Both the position numbers and the translations under genes were made by a program. DNA of 64,000 bases, taken from the NCBI GenBank assembly GCA_035063785.1, contig JAPSFS010000005.1, positions 62,001 through 126,000 of the forward strand. The letters run 5' to 3'. This document shows, in pieces, positions 25,187 through 33,070 of this stretch. The stretch comes from Comamonas_C sp026954015. Its GTDB lineage: Bacteria > Pseudomonadota > Gammaproteobacteria > Burkholderiales > Burkholderiaceae_C. Below the pieces are notes generated by a model. That model worked only from the letters and a program-made list of their open reading frames with translations, ran no database searches and was not told the origin of the DNA. How positions within the stretch are numbered: the stretch's first letter is position 1; each line of letters starts with the position of its first letter.

Positions 25187-26172
25187 GGCGGGGCAGCGTC
25201 CGTGTAAGCGGCGAGTTCGGGTGGCAGTTCGGCCTGCAGTTCGACGCGCTCGCCCGTCACCGGGTGATCAAGCTGCAGCCGCCACGCATGCAGGAACATG
25301 CGCGACAGGCCGAGCTTGCGCAGGCGTCGGTTGAGGTCGAAGTCGCCGTATTTTTCATCACCCACGATGGCGTGGCCCTGGCTGGCCAGGTGCACGCGGA
25401 TCTGGTGCGTGCGCCCGGTCTTGATCGTCACCTCCAGCAGGCTCATCGCGGGCAGACCCTGCGCGTGGCGCGCGGCGAGCACGCTGCGCTGCCTGACCAG
25501 GGTGATGGCGCGCATGCCGTCCGGGTCCTCGGTCGTGGTGGTGCGCACGCGCCGCTCGCCGTCCGGCTGCAGGAATTTGTGCAGCGGCGCGTCGATCACC
25601 TTGAGCCGCGCCGGCCAGGTGCCGATGACCAGGGCCAGGTAGGTCTTGCCCGTCACGCGCTCGCGAAACTGCTGCTGCAGCGCGGTGAGCGCCGAGCGGC
25701 GCTTGGCGACCAGCAGAATGCCCGAGGTGTCGCGGTCGAGCCGGTGCACGAGTTCGAGGAATTTCGCCTCGGGGCGCGCGCGGCGCAGCTGCTCGATCAC
25801 GCCAAAGCTCACGCCGCTGCCGCCGTGCACCGCCACGCCTGCGGGTTTGTTCAGGGCGATGAGCCAGTCGTCTTCGAGCAGGATGGGAAATTCGCGTGCC
25901 GGGGCGGCGGGCGGCGCGGCAGCCGCATCCGCCACGCGCACCGGGGGCAGGCGCACCTGGTCGCCCTCGGCCACGCGCGCGTCGGCGCGCGTGCGGCCCT
26001 TGTTGATGCGCACCTCGCCGCTGCGGATGATGCGGTAGACGTGCGTCTTGGGCACGCCCTTCAAGTGGCGCAGCAGAAAATTGTCCAGCCGCTGGCCGGC
26101 CGATTCGGCATCGACCGTGAGCTGGCGCGGCACGAGAGCCGCGGGCGCTTTGCCCCCTATAATGGCGTTCAC
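25156..26172 (-). CDS. rluC: 23S rRNA pseudouridine synthase RluC
   Basis: The protein of up to 338 residues has an N-terminal S4 RNA-binding domain (QRLDNFLLRHLKGVPKTHVYRI) and a RluA-type catalytic domain with HRLDRDTSG at 143-151, Asp146 being the nucleophile. GRTHQIRVHL is the later conserved motif. RluC modifies U955, U2504 and U2580 of 23S rRNA in E. coli. The start is a GTG at 26172; another GTG at 26133 is possible. It is divergent from rne, as in E. coli, whose candidate -10 overlaps the start of this frame. Confidence 0.92.
   Translation of the reverse strand: MNAIIGGKAPAALVPRQLTVDAESAGQRLDNFLLRHLKGVPKTHVYRIIRSGEVRINKGRTRADARVAEGDQVRLPPVRVADAAAAPPAAPAREFPILLEDDWLIALNKPAGVAVHGGSGVSFGVIEQLRRARPEAKFLELVHRLDRDTSGILLVAKRRSALTALQQQFRERVTGKTYLALVIGTWPARLKVIDAPLHKFLQPDGERRVRTTTTEDPDGMRAITLVRQRSVLAARHAQGLPAMSLLEVTIKTGRTHQIRVHLASQGHAIVGDEKYGDFDLNRRLRKLGLSRMFLHAWRLQLDHPVTGERVELQAELPPELAAYTDAAPPCPPLPAAST
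26158..26163 (+). promoter_or_regulatory. candidate -10 element of the rne promoter
   Basis: A perfect TATAAT in CCCTATAATGGCG, about 544 bases before the rne ATG. A good -35 was not seen. A distant promoter with a long leader is what is known for E. coli rne, where the leader senses RNase E level. Confidence 0.45.
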
Positions 26173-26706
26173 CTGCGCGAAGCGTGTGTAAGTGGTTGAA
26201 GTGGCTGAAGTTTAGTGGCCACCAGCCCGACCGTCGCACAGGCTGGTTGATGCCACCGGGCAGTGCGTGCCTTTGAAGCACACGGCACCCGGCGGACTGA
26301 AGCATCGAAACACAGCATACGGAATTCAGGCTGGCAGCCGCCCCCACCGGGCAAGGCGCCAGCGGATCAAAGCGAAATCATGTGGGTCGTCTTGGCGTGG
26401 ATCGTGTCGCACTGGCGCGGGCTTGAGCCTGTGCCTTGCACGCTAAACATGCCTGCAGCGCCCATCTGGCGGGCGCTGGCAGCTTCTTTATTCGTAGTGA
26501 AGCACGCCCCGACCCGCCTCGCGTTCGTCCACGCCCCACCACTGAGGCCACGCAGCTAAAGCGCTGCGGGCCGTGGTGCGCGCTGCGTTTCCACTGCGTT
26601 TCGATCGTTCAGTCCCGGCATTTGCGGCTTCGCTTGCGAAGCCTCCCGGGCCAGGCGTGGCAGCGTGCCGCGCGCAGGCCATTGCATGCAACGAAGGACA
26701 CGCATC
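26164..26706 (+). promoter_or_regulatory. long rne 5' leader, probable autoregulatory region
   Basis: This 543-base stretch holds no convincing gene. It contains a 7-bp hairpin with a CTTG loop at 26626-26643 (GGCTTCG and CGAAGCC), other GC-rich inverted repeats and a copy of the dispersed repeat. RNase E genes in enterobacteria have long leaders cleaved by RNase E itself; a like role here is inferred from position and length. Confidence 0.5.
26444..26492 (-). repeat. dispersed palindromic repeat, copy 6, in the rne leader
   Basis: Minus strand: AAAGAAGCTGCCAGCGCC, CGCCAGATGGGCGCTGCAGG, then CATGTTTAG. The arms CCAGCGCCCG and GGGCGCTG can pair. It fits the family pattern though the inner arms have changed from CTTG/CAAG to CCCG/GGG. 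Confidence 0.6.
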
Positions 26707-29553
26707 ATGAAACGGATGCTCATCAACGCCACGCAGCCCGAGGAGCGGCGGCTGGCGATCGTCGACGGCCAGAAGCTGCTCGACTACGAAATCGAGATCG
26801 AGGGGCGCGAACAACGCAAGGGCAACATCTACAAGGCGGTGGTCACGCGCGTGGAGCCGTCGCTGGAAGCCTGCTTCGTCGATTACGGCGAAGACCGCCA
26901 CGGCTTCCTGCCATTCAAGGAAATCTCCAAGCAGTACTTTGCCGAGGGCGTCTCGCCCAGCCAGGCCAAGATCCAGGAGGCGATCAAGGAAGGCCAGGAG
27001 CTGATCGTCCAGGTCGAGAAGGAAGAGCGCGGCAACAAGGGCGCGGCGCTCACCACCTTCGTGAGCCTCGCGGGCCGCTACGTCGTGCTCATGCCGAACA
27101 ACCCGCGCGGCGGAGGCGTGAGCCGGCGCATCGAGGGCGACGACCGGGCCGAGCTGAAAGAGGCGATGGACCAGCTCGAATACCCCAAGGGCATGAGCAT
27201 CATCGCGCGCACCGCGGGCATAGGCCGCTCTGCCGCCGAGCTGCAGTGGGACCTGAACTACCTGCTGAAATTGTGGAACGCCATCGACGGCGCGGCCAAG
27301 GCGGGCAGGGGCGCCTTCCTGATCTACCAGGAGTCGAGCCTCGTGATCCGCGCGATCCGCGACTACTTCAGCGCCGACATCGGCGACATCCTGATCGACA
27401 CCGACGACATCTACGAGCAGGCGCAGCAGTTCATGGCGCACGTGATGCCCGAGCATGCCGCGCGCGTCAAGCGCTACCGCGACGATGCACCGCTGTTCTC
27501 GCGCTTTCAGATCGAGCACCAGATCGAGTCGGCCTACGCGCGCATGGTGACGCTGCCCTCGGGCGGCTCCATCGTCATCGACCACACCGAGGCGCTCGTG
27601 AGCGTGGACGTGAACTCGGCGCGCGCCATCAAGGGCAGCGACATCGAGGAAACCGCCACGCGCACCAACCTGGAGGCCGCTGACGAGGTGGCGCGCCAGA
27701 TGCGCCTGCGCGACCTGGGCGGCCTGATCGTGATCGACTTCATCGACATGGAGGAGAGCAAGAACCGTCGCGAGGTGGAAAACCGCCTGCGCGACGCGCT
27801 GCGCCAGGACCGCGCGCGCGTGCAGTTCGGCACGATCAGCAAGTTCGGCCTCATGGAGATGAGCCGCCAGCGCCTGAAGCCCGCGCTCTCCGAAGGCGCG
27901 CACATCCGCTGCCCGTTGTGCGACGGCACCGGCCACGTGCGCGATACCGAGGGCTTTGCGCTGCAGATGCTGCGCATGATCCAGGAAGAGTCGATGAAGG
28001 ACAGCACCGCCGCCGTGCACTGCCAGGTGCCGGTGGAGGTGGCGAGCTTCCTGCTCAACGAAAAGCGCGCCGAGATCGCCAAGATCGAGCTGCGCCAGCG
28101 CATCTCGGTGGTGCTGATTCCCAACAAGTCGCTGGAGACGCCGCACTACCAGCTCGAACGCCTCAAGCACGACGACCCGCGCCTGGACGACCTGCAGGCC
28201 AGCTACAAGATGGCCGACGTGCAGGAAGAGCCGACGCAGATCACGCGCCGCTCGCAGGAGCCCACGAACAAGCAGACGCCGGTCATCAAGGGCCTGCTGC
28301 CCGACGCGCCCGCGCCCATCGTCGCGCCCAAGCCTGCTCCCGCGCCGGTGCAGCCCGCGGCGCAGCGCCCGGCCCCGGCAGTCGCACCCGTGCAGCCCCC
28401 GGCACCCGAGCCCGGATTCCTCGCCTGGATCAAGAACCTGCTGGGTCTGAGCGCGCCCGTGACACCCGCGGCCGTCGCTGCGCCCGTGGCCGCCCCGGCG
28501 CCCGAGGCCCCGGCGCGCGAAGAGCGCGGCGGCAGCCGCCGTGGCGGGCGCCGCGGCGGACAGCGCAGCGAACGCGGCGAAGCGCGCGACGCCAACGGCC
28601 AGGAGCGCCCGCGCCGCGAACCGCGTGAACCGCGTGAAGGCCGCGGCACCCGCGAGCGCGGCGAACGCACCTCCACGCCCCGCGCGCAGGACGGCGAGCG
28701 CGCCCAGACGACGGCCGACGCGGGTACCACCGAAAACGGCAACGGCCAGGAGCGCACCGCGCGCAACGGCGAACGCAGCCGCCGCCGCGAGCCGCGCGAA
28801 CGCCGCGACGCCCACGAGCAGACTGCCGCGCAACCGCAGGCCCCCGGCCAGGACGAGGCGCAGCCACCGTTCTCCGAGCAGGAAGCCCCGCGCACCAACG
28901 GCCTTGGTGAGAACGGCGCGGGCACCGAGCGCCGCGAACGCCGCTCGCGCGACCGCTACGGGCGTGACCGCCACACGCGCGGCCCGCGCGCCGAGCAAGC
29001 CACCGAGCAGGAAGCCCTGCCCGTGCCCAACGCCGACGACACGCCGGCCGACTTCGCGCCGTCGGACTTCCCGCCCACGCAACTGCTCGACGAGCCCGCG
29101 CCCGCGCCCACGCGCCGCAGCTACTTCGCCGCGCCCGAGCTGCAGATCGAGCCCGAGGCCACCGCGCCGGCCGACCTCGTGAGCGCCGAGGAGGAGGCGG
29201 ACACCACGCCGATCGACATCACCGCGCCGCTGGAGCAGCCCCCCGCGCCGCCCGCCGTCACTGCGGTCGCCGAAACACCCGCGCCCGCGCCGCAACCGCC
29301 CGCGCGCGCCGAGCCGTTCGTGCTGCCGGTGCAGGCGCTCGTGGGCGTGGCTGAGGCCGGTGGCCTCACCTGGGTGCAGTCCGACGCCGAGAAGGTCGCG
29401 GCGGTGCAGGCCGCCATCGCCGCCGAGCCGCGCCCGATCCACGTGCCGCGCGAGCGGCCCGCGCCGGTGGCGATCGACGAAAGCCCGCTGGTGCTCGTCG
29501 AGACGCGGCGCGACCTGAGCCAGGTGCAACTGCCGTTCGACGCCCAGCGCTAG
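26707..29553 (+). CDS. rne: ribonuclease E
   Basis: The 948-residue endonuclease scaffolds RNA decay and processes rRNA and tRNA. The catalytic half has MKRMLINATQPEERRLAIVD, an S1 domain near 37-120, VSVDVNSARA near residue 298 with a metal-binding aspartate, and the zinc-link CPLCDGTG near 402. The C-terminal half is disordered, rich in Arg-Glu and Pro-Ala, and would carry partner-binding and RNA-binding motifs; short lineage-specific linear motifs cannot be assigned. The ATG at 26707 matches the family start; an ATG at 26686 is less likely. A repeat follows the stop. Confidence 0.95.
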   Translation: MKRMLINATQPEERRLAIVDGQKLLDYEIEIEGREQRKGNIYKAVVTRVEPSLEACFVDYGEDRHGFLPFKEISKQYFAEGVSPSQAKIQEAIKEGQELIVQVEKEERGNKGAALTTFVSLAGRYVVLMPNNPRGGGVSRRIEGDDRAELKEAMDQLEYPKGMSIIARTAGIGRSAAELQWDLNYLLKLWNAIDGAAKAGRGAFLIYQESSLVIRAIRDYFSADIGDILIDTDDIYEQAQQFMAHVMPEHAARVKRYRDDAPLFSRFQIEHQIESAYARMVTLPSGGSIVIDHTEALVSVDVNSARAIKGSDIEETATRTNLEAADEVARQMRLRDLGGLIVIDFIDMEESKNRREVENRLRDALRQDRARVQFGTISKFGLMEMSRQRLKPALSEGAHIRCPLCDGTGHVRDTEGFALQMLRMIQEESMKDSTAAVHCQVPVEVASFLLNEKRAEIAKIELRQRISVVLIPNKSLETPHYQLERLKHDDPRLDDLQASYKMADVQEEPTQITRRSQEPTNKQTPVIKGLLPDAPAPIVAPKPAPAPVQPAAQRPAPAVAPVQPPAPEPGFLAWIKNLLGLSAPVTPAAVAAPVAAPAPEAPAREERGGSRRGGRRGGQRSERGEARDANGQERPRREPREPREGRGTRERGERTSTPRAQDGERAQTTADAGTTENGNGQERTARNGERSRRREPRERRDAHEQTAAQPQAPGQDEAQPPFSEQEAPRTNGLGENGAGTERRERRSRDRYGRDRHTRGPRAEQATEQEALPVPNADDTPADFAPSDFPPTQLLDEPAPAPTRRSYFAAPELQIEPEATAPADLVSAEEEADTTPIDITAPLEQPPAPPAVTAVAETPAPAPQPPARAEPFVLPVQALVGVAEAGGLTWVQSDAEKVAAVQAAIAAEPRPIHVPRERPAPVAIDESPLVLVETRRDLSQVQLPFDAQR

Positions 29554-29570
29554 CCGGATACTTCACCAAC

Positions 29571-29622
29571 CATAGCTGCCAACGCTTGCCAGACAAGCGC
29601 TGACGCGGTATTTGGCTTGCAA
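29571..29622 (+). repeat. dispersed palindromic repeat, copy 7
   Basis: CATAGCTGCCAACGCTTGCC, AGACAAGCGCTGACGCGG, then TATTTGGCTTGCAATT. Arms AACGCTTG and CAAGCGCT pair. It lies just after rne and could protect or end the rne transcript. Confidence 0.8.
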
Positions 29623-29682
29623 TTGGCCGGGCCCGCCCCCTCCGTGGCGGGCCCGTGCTTTCCAGCCCGGCGCACCCAAGGC

Positions 29683-29688
29683 GACAAT
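29683..29688 (+). promoter_or_regulatory. candidate -10-like GACAAT for yaaA
   Basis: GCGACAATGGCGGC, 26 bases before the yaaA ATG, shares the ACAATGGC context of other candidate promoters in the window. No clear -35. Confidence 0.3.
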
Positions 29689-29713
29689 GGCGGCTCACCA
29701 CACCGCGCACGCC

Positions 29714-30493
29714 ATGCTGTTCCTGCTCTCGCCCGCCAAATCGCTCGACTACGACAGCGCCCTGCCCGCGGGCCTGCCGCACACGTTGCCCCAGTTTCTG
29801 CCGCAGACGCGCGAGCTCATCGCGGTGCTGCGCGAAAAGTCGCCCCCGCAGCTGGCGGCGCTGATGTCGATCAGCGACAAGCTCGCCGCGCTCAACGTCG
29901 CGCGCTACGCCGCCTTCAGCCCGCGCTTTACCGAGCGCAACGCGCGCCAGGCGGTGCTCGCGTTCAACGGCGACGTGTACGAAGGGCTGCAGGCGGCCAC
30001 GCTCTCGGCGGACGACCTGCAGTGGGCGCAGCAGCACGTCGCGATCCTGAGCGGGCTGTACGGCGTGCTCCGCCCGCTCGACCGCATGCAGCCCTACCGC
30101 CTGGAGATGGGCACGCGCCTGGCCACCGCGCACGGCGACACCCTCTATGCGTTCTGGGGCCCACGCATCGCGCGCTACCTCGACGCACAGCTCGCGCACG
30201 AGGCCGACCCGGTGGTGGTCAATCTCGCGTCGCAGGAATACTTCAGGTCGGTCGACCGCCAGGCGCTCGCGGCGCGCGTGGTCGAATGCGTGTTCGAGGA
30301 CTACAAGGGCGGGCAGTACAAGATCATCAGCTTCTACGCCAAGCGCGCGCGCGGCCTCATGGCGCGCTGGGCCATCACGCAGCGCGCCACCACGCCCGCG
30401 CAACTGCAGGGCTTCAACAGCGCGGGCTACGCCTTCGAACGCAAGGCCTCCACGCCCGAGCGCCTCGTGTTCCGCCGCAAGGTGGCCGCATGA
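29714..30493 (+). CDS. yaaA: peroxide stress protein YaaA (DUF328)
   Basis: The 259-residue protein matches the YaaA family, which binds DNA and lowers free iron damage during peroxide stress in E. coli. LFLLSPAKSLD at the N-terminus, FNGDVYEGL, LSGLYGVLRPLDRMQPYRLEMG and NLASQEYF are conserved blocks. The ATG at 29714 matches the family start. It overlaps the oxygenase gene by 4 bases (ATGA), which suggests joint expression. Confidence 0.93.
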   Translation: MLFLLSPAKSLDYDSALPAGLPHTLPQFLPQTRELIAVLREKSPPQLAALMSISDKLAALNVARYAAFSPRFTERNARQAVLAFNGDVYEGLQAATLSADDLQWAQQHVAILSGLYGVLRPLDRMQPYRLEMGTRLATAHGDTLYAFWGPRIARYLDAQLAHEADPVVVNLASQEYFRSVDRQALAARVVECVFEDYKGGQYKIISFYAKRARGLMARWAITQRATTPAQLQGFNSAGYAFERKASTPERLVFRRKVAA

Positions 30494-31344
30494 ACACGGG
30501 CCAGGCCGTCACCCAGGAGCTGCGCCAGTGGATCATCGCGCAGGCGGGTGCGGGCGTCACCGCGCCCGCGCTGATCGCCGCGATGTGCAAGTCCGGCTGG
30601 AGCGAAGACGTGGCCGTGGACGCGATCGAGCAGGTGCTGCGCGTGCACCTGGACCAGGTGGCCCGCGAGCGCGGCTGGCCGCCCGCCGTTCCCGTGCCCG
30701 AGCCGCCGCTGGACGACGCGCCGCTCTTCCTCGACGCGGGCGACCGGCAGGTCGAGGTGCTGATGTCCATGGCCGCGCCGCGCGTGGTGCTGTTCGGCGG
30801 CCTGCTCTCGGACGAGGAGTGCGCGGCGCTGATCGATGCGGCGCGTCCGCGCCTGCAGCGTTCGCTCACCGTCAAAACGGACACTGGCGGCAGCGAGGTC
30901 AACAAGGAACGCACCAGCAACGGCATGTTCTTCGAGCGTGGCGAAACGCCGCTGATCGCACGCCTGGAAGAGCGCATCGCCCGCCTCGTGCGCTGGCCGG
31001 TGCGCAACGGCGAAGGCCTGCAGATCCTGCACTACCAGCCCGGCGCGCAATACAAGCCGCACTACGACTACTTCGACCCCGCGCAGGCGGGTACCCCGCG
31101 CATCCTCGCGCGTGGTGGCCAGCGCGTGGCCACGCTCGTGATCTACCTGAACAACCCCGCCAAGGGCGGCGGCACGACGTTTCCCGACGTGCACCTCGAA
31201 GTCGCGCCGCGCCAGGGCAACGCGGTGTTCTTCAGCTACGAGCGCCCGCACCCCAGCACCCGCAGCCTGCACGGCGGCGCGCCCGTGATCGAGGGCGAGA
31301 AGTGGATCGCCACCAAATGGCTGCGCGAGCGTGAATTCAAGTGA
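30490..31344 (+). CDS. 2OG-Fe(II) oxygenase, prolyl 4-hydroxylase-like
   Basis: The 284-residue protein has a C-terminal double-stranded beta-helix domain of the prolyl 4-hydroxylase type. The iron ligands His191 and Asp193 (KPHYDYF) and His261 (SLHGG), and Lys271 for 2-oxoglutarate (EGEKWIATKW), are all present. A helical N-terminal domain of about 90 residues precedes it. Targets of such bacterial enzymes are mostly unknown; elongation factor Tu is one example in Pseudomonas. The final codons and TGA fall in a repeat. Confidence 0.88.
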   Translation: MNTGQAVTQELRQWIIAQAGAGVTAPALIAAMCKSGWSEDVAVDAIEQVLRVHLDQVARERGWPPAVPVPEPPLDDAPLFLDAGDRQVEVLMSMAAPRVVLFGGLLSDEECAALIDAARPRLQRSLTVKTDTGGSEVNKERTSNGMFFERGETPLIARLEERIARLVRWPVRNGEGLQILHYQPGAQYKPHYDYFDPAQAGTPRILARGGQRVATLVIYLNNPAKGGGTTFPDVHLEVAPRQGNAVFFSYERPHPSTRSLHGGAPVIEGEKWIATKWLREREFK

Positions 31345-31387
31345 AGTGGGCCTCCAGCCCTTATCCAGCAAGCGCTGGCAGCGATCG
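31336..31387 (-). repeat. dispersed palindromic repeat, copy 8
   Basis: Minus strand: GATCGCTGCCAGCGCTTGCT, GGATAAGGGCTGGAGGCC, then CACTTCACTTGAATTC. It fills the gap to queF, and its tail covers the end of the oxygenase gene including the stop at 31342-31344. Confidence 0.75.
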
Positions 31388-31390
31388 TTC

Positions 31391-32236
31391 ATGAACCAAC
31401 TCTCCGAAGCACCGCTGGGCCACGCCACGGCCTGGCCCACGCATTTCGACGCCGCGCTGCTGTACCCCATCGCCCGCGCCCCGGCGCGCGCGGCCATCGG
31501 CATCGACGGCGCGCCGCCCTTCTTCGGCGCTGACCTCTGGAGCGCCTACGAGCTGTCGTGGCTGGATCCGCGCGGCAAGCCGCACGTGGCGATCGCGCAC
31601 TTCACCGTGCCGTGCGAGACACCGCAGCTCATCGAGAGCAAGTCGCTCAAGCTCTACCTGGGCGGCTACAGCCAGACCGCCTTCGCCAGCGCCGACGCGG
31701 TGCGCGCGCGCCTGCGCGCCGATCTGAGCGCAGCCGTCTGGCGCGGCGCCGAGCACCCCGGCACGGTCGGCGTGCGGCTCGTCGAGCCCGACCAGTTCGA
31801 GCACGAACGCCTGCAGGAACTCCCGGGCCTGCTGCTCGACCGACTGCAGGTCGAATGCACGCACGGCGAGCCCGCGCCCGAGCTGCTCACCGCCGCATTC
31901 GACGAGGCGCCGGTGCAAGAGGTACTGACGAGCCACCTCTTCAAGAGCAACTGCCCGGTCACGGGTCAGCCCGACTGGGCCGACGTGCAGATCGCCTACA
32001 GCGGGCCGCAGATCGACCAGGCGGGGCTGCTGCGCTACCTCGTGAGCTTTCGCAACCACCAGGGCTTTCACGAGCAGTGCGTGGAGCGCATCTTCATGGA
32101 CCTCACCGCGCGCTGCCGCCCGATCAAGCTCACGGTGCTGGCGCGCTACACGCGCCGCGGCGGCATCGACATCAACCCGCTGCGCACCAGCCACCCGATG
32201 CAACTGCCGCCCAACGTGCGCACCGCGCGGCAGTAG
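31391..32236 (+). CDS. queF: NADPH-dependent 7-cyano-7-deazaguanine reductase
   Basis: The 281-residue enzyme reduces preQ0 to preQ1 in queuosine synthesis. It is the long two-domain form of proteobacteria. ESKSLKLYL at 82-90 is the QueF motif; Cys188 (FKSNCPVTGQPDW) forms the thioimide with preQ0 and Asp195 is the partner acid. The ATG at 31391 is chosen because the longer frame starts within the oxygenase gene and repeat. It converges with ribH, the stops 4 bases apart. Confidence 0.94.
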   Translation: MNQLSEAPLGHATAWPTHFDAALLYPIARAPARAAIGIDGAPPFFGADLWSAYELSWLDPRGKPHVAIAHFTVPCETPQLIESKSLKLYLGGYSQTAFASADAVRARLRADLSAAVWRGAEHPGTVGVRLVEPDQFEHERLQELPGLLLDRLQVECTHGEPAPELLTAAFDEAPVQEVLTSHLFKSNCPVTGQPDWADVQIAYSGPQIDQAGLLRYLVSFRNHQGFHEQCVERIFMDLTARCRPIKLTVLARYTRRGGIDINPLRTSHPMQLPPNVRTARQ

Positions 32237-32240
32237 CGCG

Positions 32241-32747
32241 TCAGGCTGCGGCGCGCCGCCCGCCCGGCACGCGCGCAAGCTGCGCCAGCGCGCCCAGGCA
32301 GGCGCGGGCCGCTTCCTCGCCCTTCTTCACGAAATGCGCGCGAAAGAACGCGCGGTGCTCATCGTGCTCGTGGAACTGGTGCGGCGTGAGCACCACGGAG
32401 AGCACGGGCACGCCGGTATCGAGCTGCACGCGCATCAGCGCATCGACCACGGTGCCCGCGACGAACTCGTGGCGGTAGATGCCGCCATCGACCACCAGCG
32501 CGCAGGCCACGATGGCGTCGAACTGGCCGCTGCGCGCCAGCGCCTGCGCGAGCAGCGGAATCTCGAACGCGCCCGGCACGTCGAAATGCGCCACGCGGTC
32601 CGCAGGCACGCCGCTTGCGGCCCAGGTGGCCACGGCCGCATCCCGCGCCTGGTGGACGATGTCGCCATGCCAGAGCGCGCAGACGAGCGCGAAGCGCGGC
32701 AGCGCCGCGCGAGGCAGGGAGGGGGAGGCTTCAGACAACTGATTCAT
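32241..32747 (-). CDS. ribH: 6,7-dimethyl-8-ribityllumazine synthase
   Basis: The 168-residue enzyme joins 5-amino-6-ribitylaminouracil with 3,4-dihydroxybutanone phosphate to make the riboflavin precursor. HFDVPGAFEIPLLAQ and CALVVDGGIYRHEFVA fit lumazine synthase, and the catalytic His is in the latter region (RHEFV). It resembles the stand-alone RibH2 type rather than the copy beside ribBA. GGAG lies 6 bases before the ATG. An FMN riboswitch about 80 bases upstream should switch it off when flavin is plentiful. Confidence 0.92.
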   Translation of the reverse strand: MNQLSEASPSLPRAALPRFALVCALWHGDIVHQARDAAVATWAASGVPADRVAHFDVPGAFEIPLLAQALARSGQFDAIVACALVVDGGIYRHEFVAGTVVDALMRVQLDTGVPVLSVVLTPHQFHEHDEHRAFFRAHFVKKGEEAARACLGALAQLARVPGGRRAAA

Positions 32748-32827
32748 GGTGAACTCCAGAGGTGGAACATGAACCAGGGCGCGCACGCGTGGCCACCCCC
32801 GCGGCGCACCGCGGACGTGGCGTTACG

Positions 32828-32989
32828 CGCTCTCTTTCATCCGGACTATGACCGTCGGCCCTGGCATCGCACCAGGTCTGCTGACCCCCAACCACCCACC
32901 CCAAGGGCGGCAGTCAGGGCGCTCGCGGGCTCGCGCGGGCTGTCCCGCGCCTACCGCCGGTGGGGAATCGCACCCCGCCCTGAGAACGC
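32828..32989 (-). promoter_or_regulatory. FMN riboswitch (RFN element) controlling ribH
   Basis: The minus strand contains conserved RFN blocks in order: CGTTCTCAGGGCGGGG, GATTCCCCACCGGCGGTA, AGCCCGCGAGCG, GTCAGCAGACCTGGTGCGAT, CCAGGGCCGACGGTCATAGT and CCGGATGAAAGAGAGCG. The closing P1 stem pairs CGTTCTC with GAGAGCG. The variable arm between P3 and P4 is long and GC-rich. About 80 bases separate it from the ribH ATG; no terminator with a T run is seen, so control is probably at translation initiation. Confidence 0.95.
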
Positions 32990-32991
32990 TT

Positions 32992-33013
32992 CTGGCGCCG
33001 CGAACGGCGCCAG
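32992..33013 (-). other. perfect UUCG tetraloop hairpin at the 5' end of the FMN riboswitch RNA
   Basis: On the minus strand CTGGCGCCG-TTCG-CGGCGCCAG forms a 9-bp stem with a UUCG loop, one of the most stable RNA hairpins. It lies 2 bases upstream of the riboswitch and near the predicted transcript start, so it may cap and protect the 5' end. Confidence 0.6.
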
Positions 33014-33019
33014 CGCGGC

Positions 33020-33025
33020 ATTGTA
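33020..33025 (-). promoter_or_regulatory. candidate -10 element for the ribH transcript
   Basis: TACAAT on the minus strand, followed by GCCGCG. Transcription would begin near 33013, just at the UUCG hairpin. The -35 region is GC-rich with no clear match. Confidence 0.45.
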
Positions 33026-33070
33026 GAAGTGCACGCCCCCGGCTGCGCACGTGGCGCCGGATCGCCCTGC

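Noticed and set aside
26488..29529. A 1013-residue open frame antisense to rne
   Set aside because: Low-complexity Arg/Ala/Gly/Leu product mirroring the rne codons; no ribosome site or family features.
28500..29550. Apparent tandem repeats in the 3' half of rne
   Set aside because: They are Arg-Glu and Pro-Ala low-complexity coding sequence, normal for the disordered half of RNase E, with no fixed repeat unit.
31391..32747. QueF and RibH, encoded convergently, both begin MNQLSEA
   Set aside because: The shared seven residues are written with different codons at most third positions and the similarity stops there, so recent duplication is unlikely; treated as coincidence.
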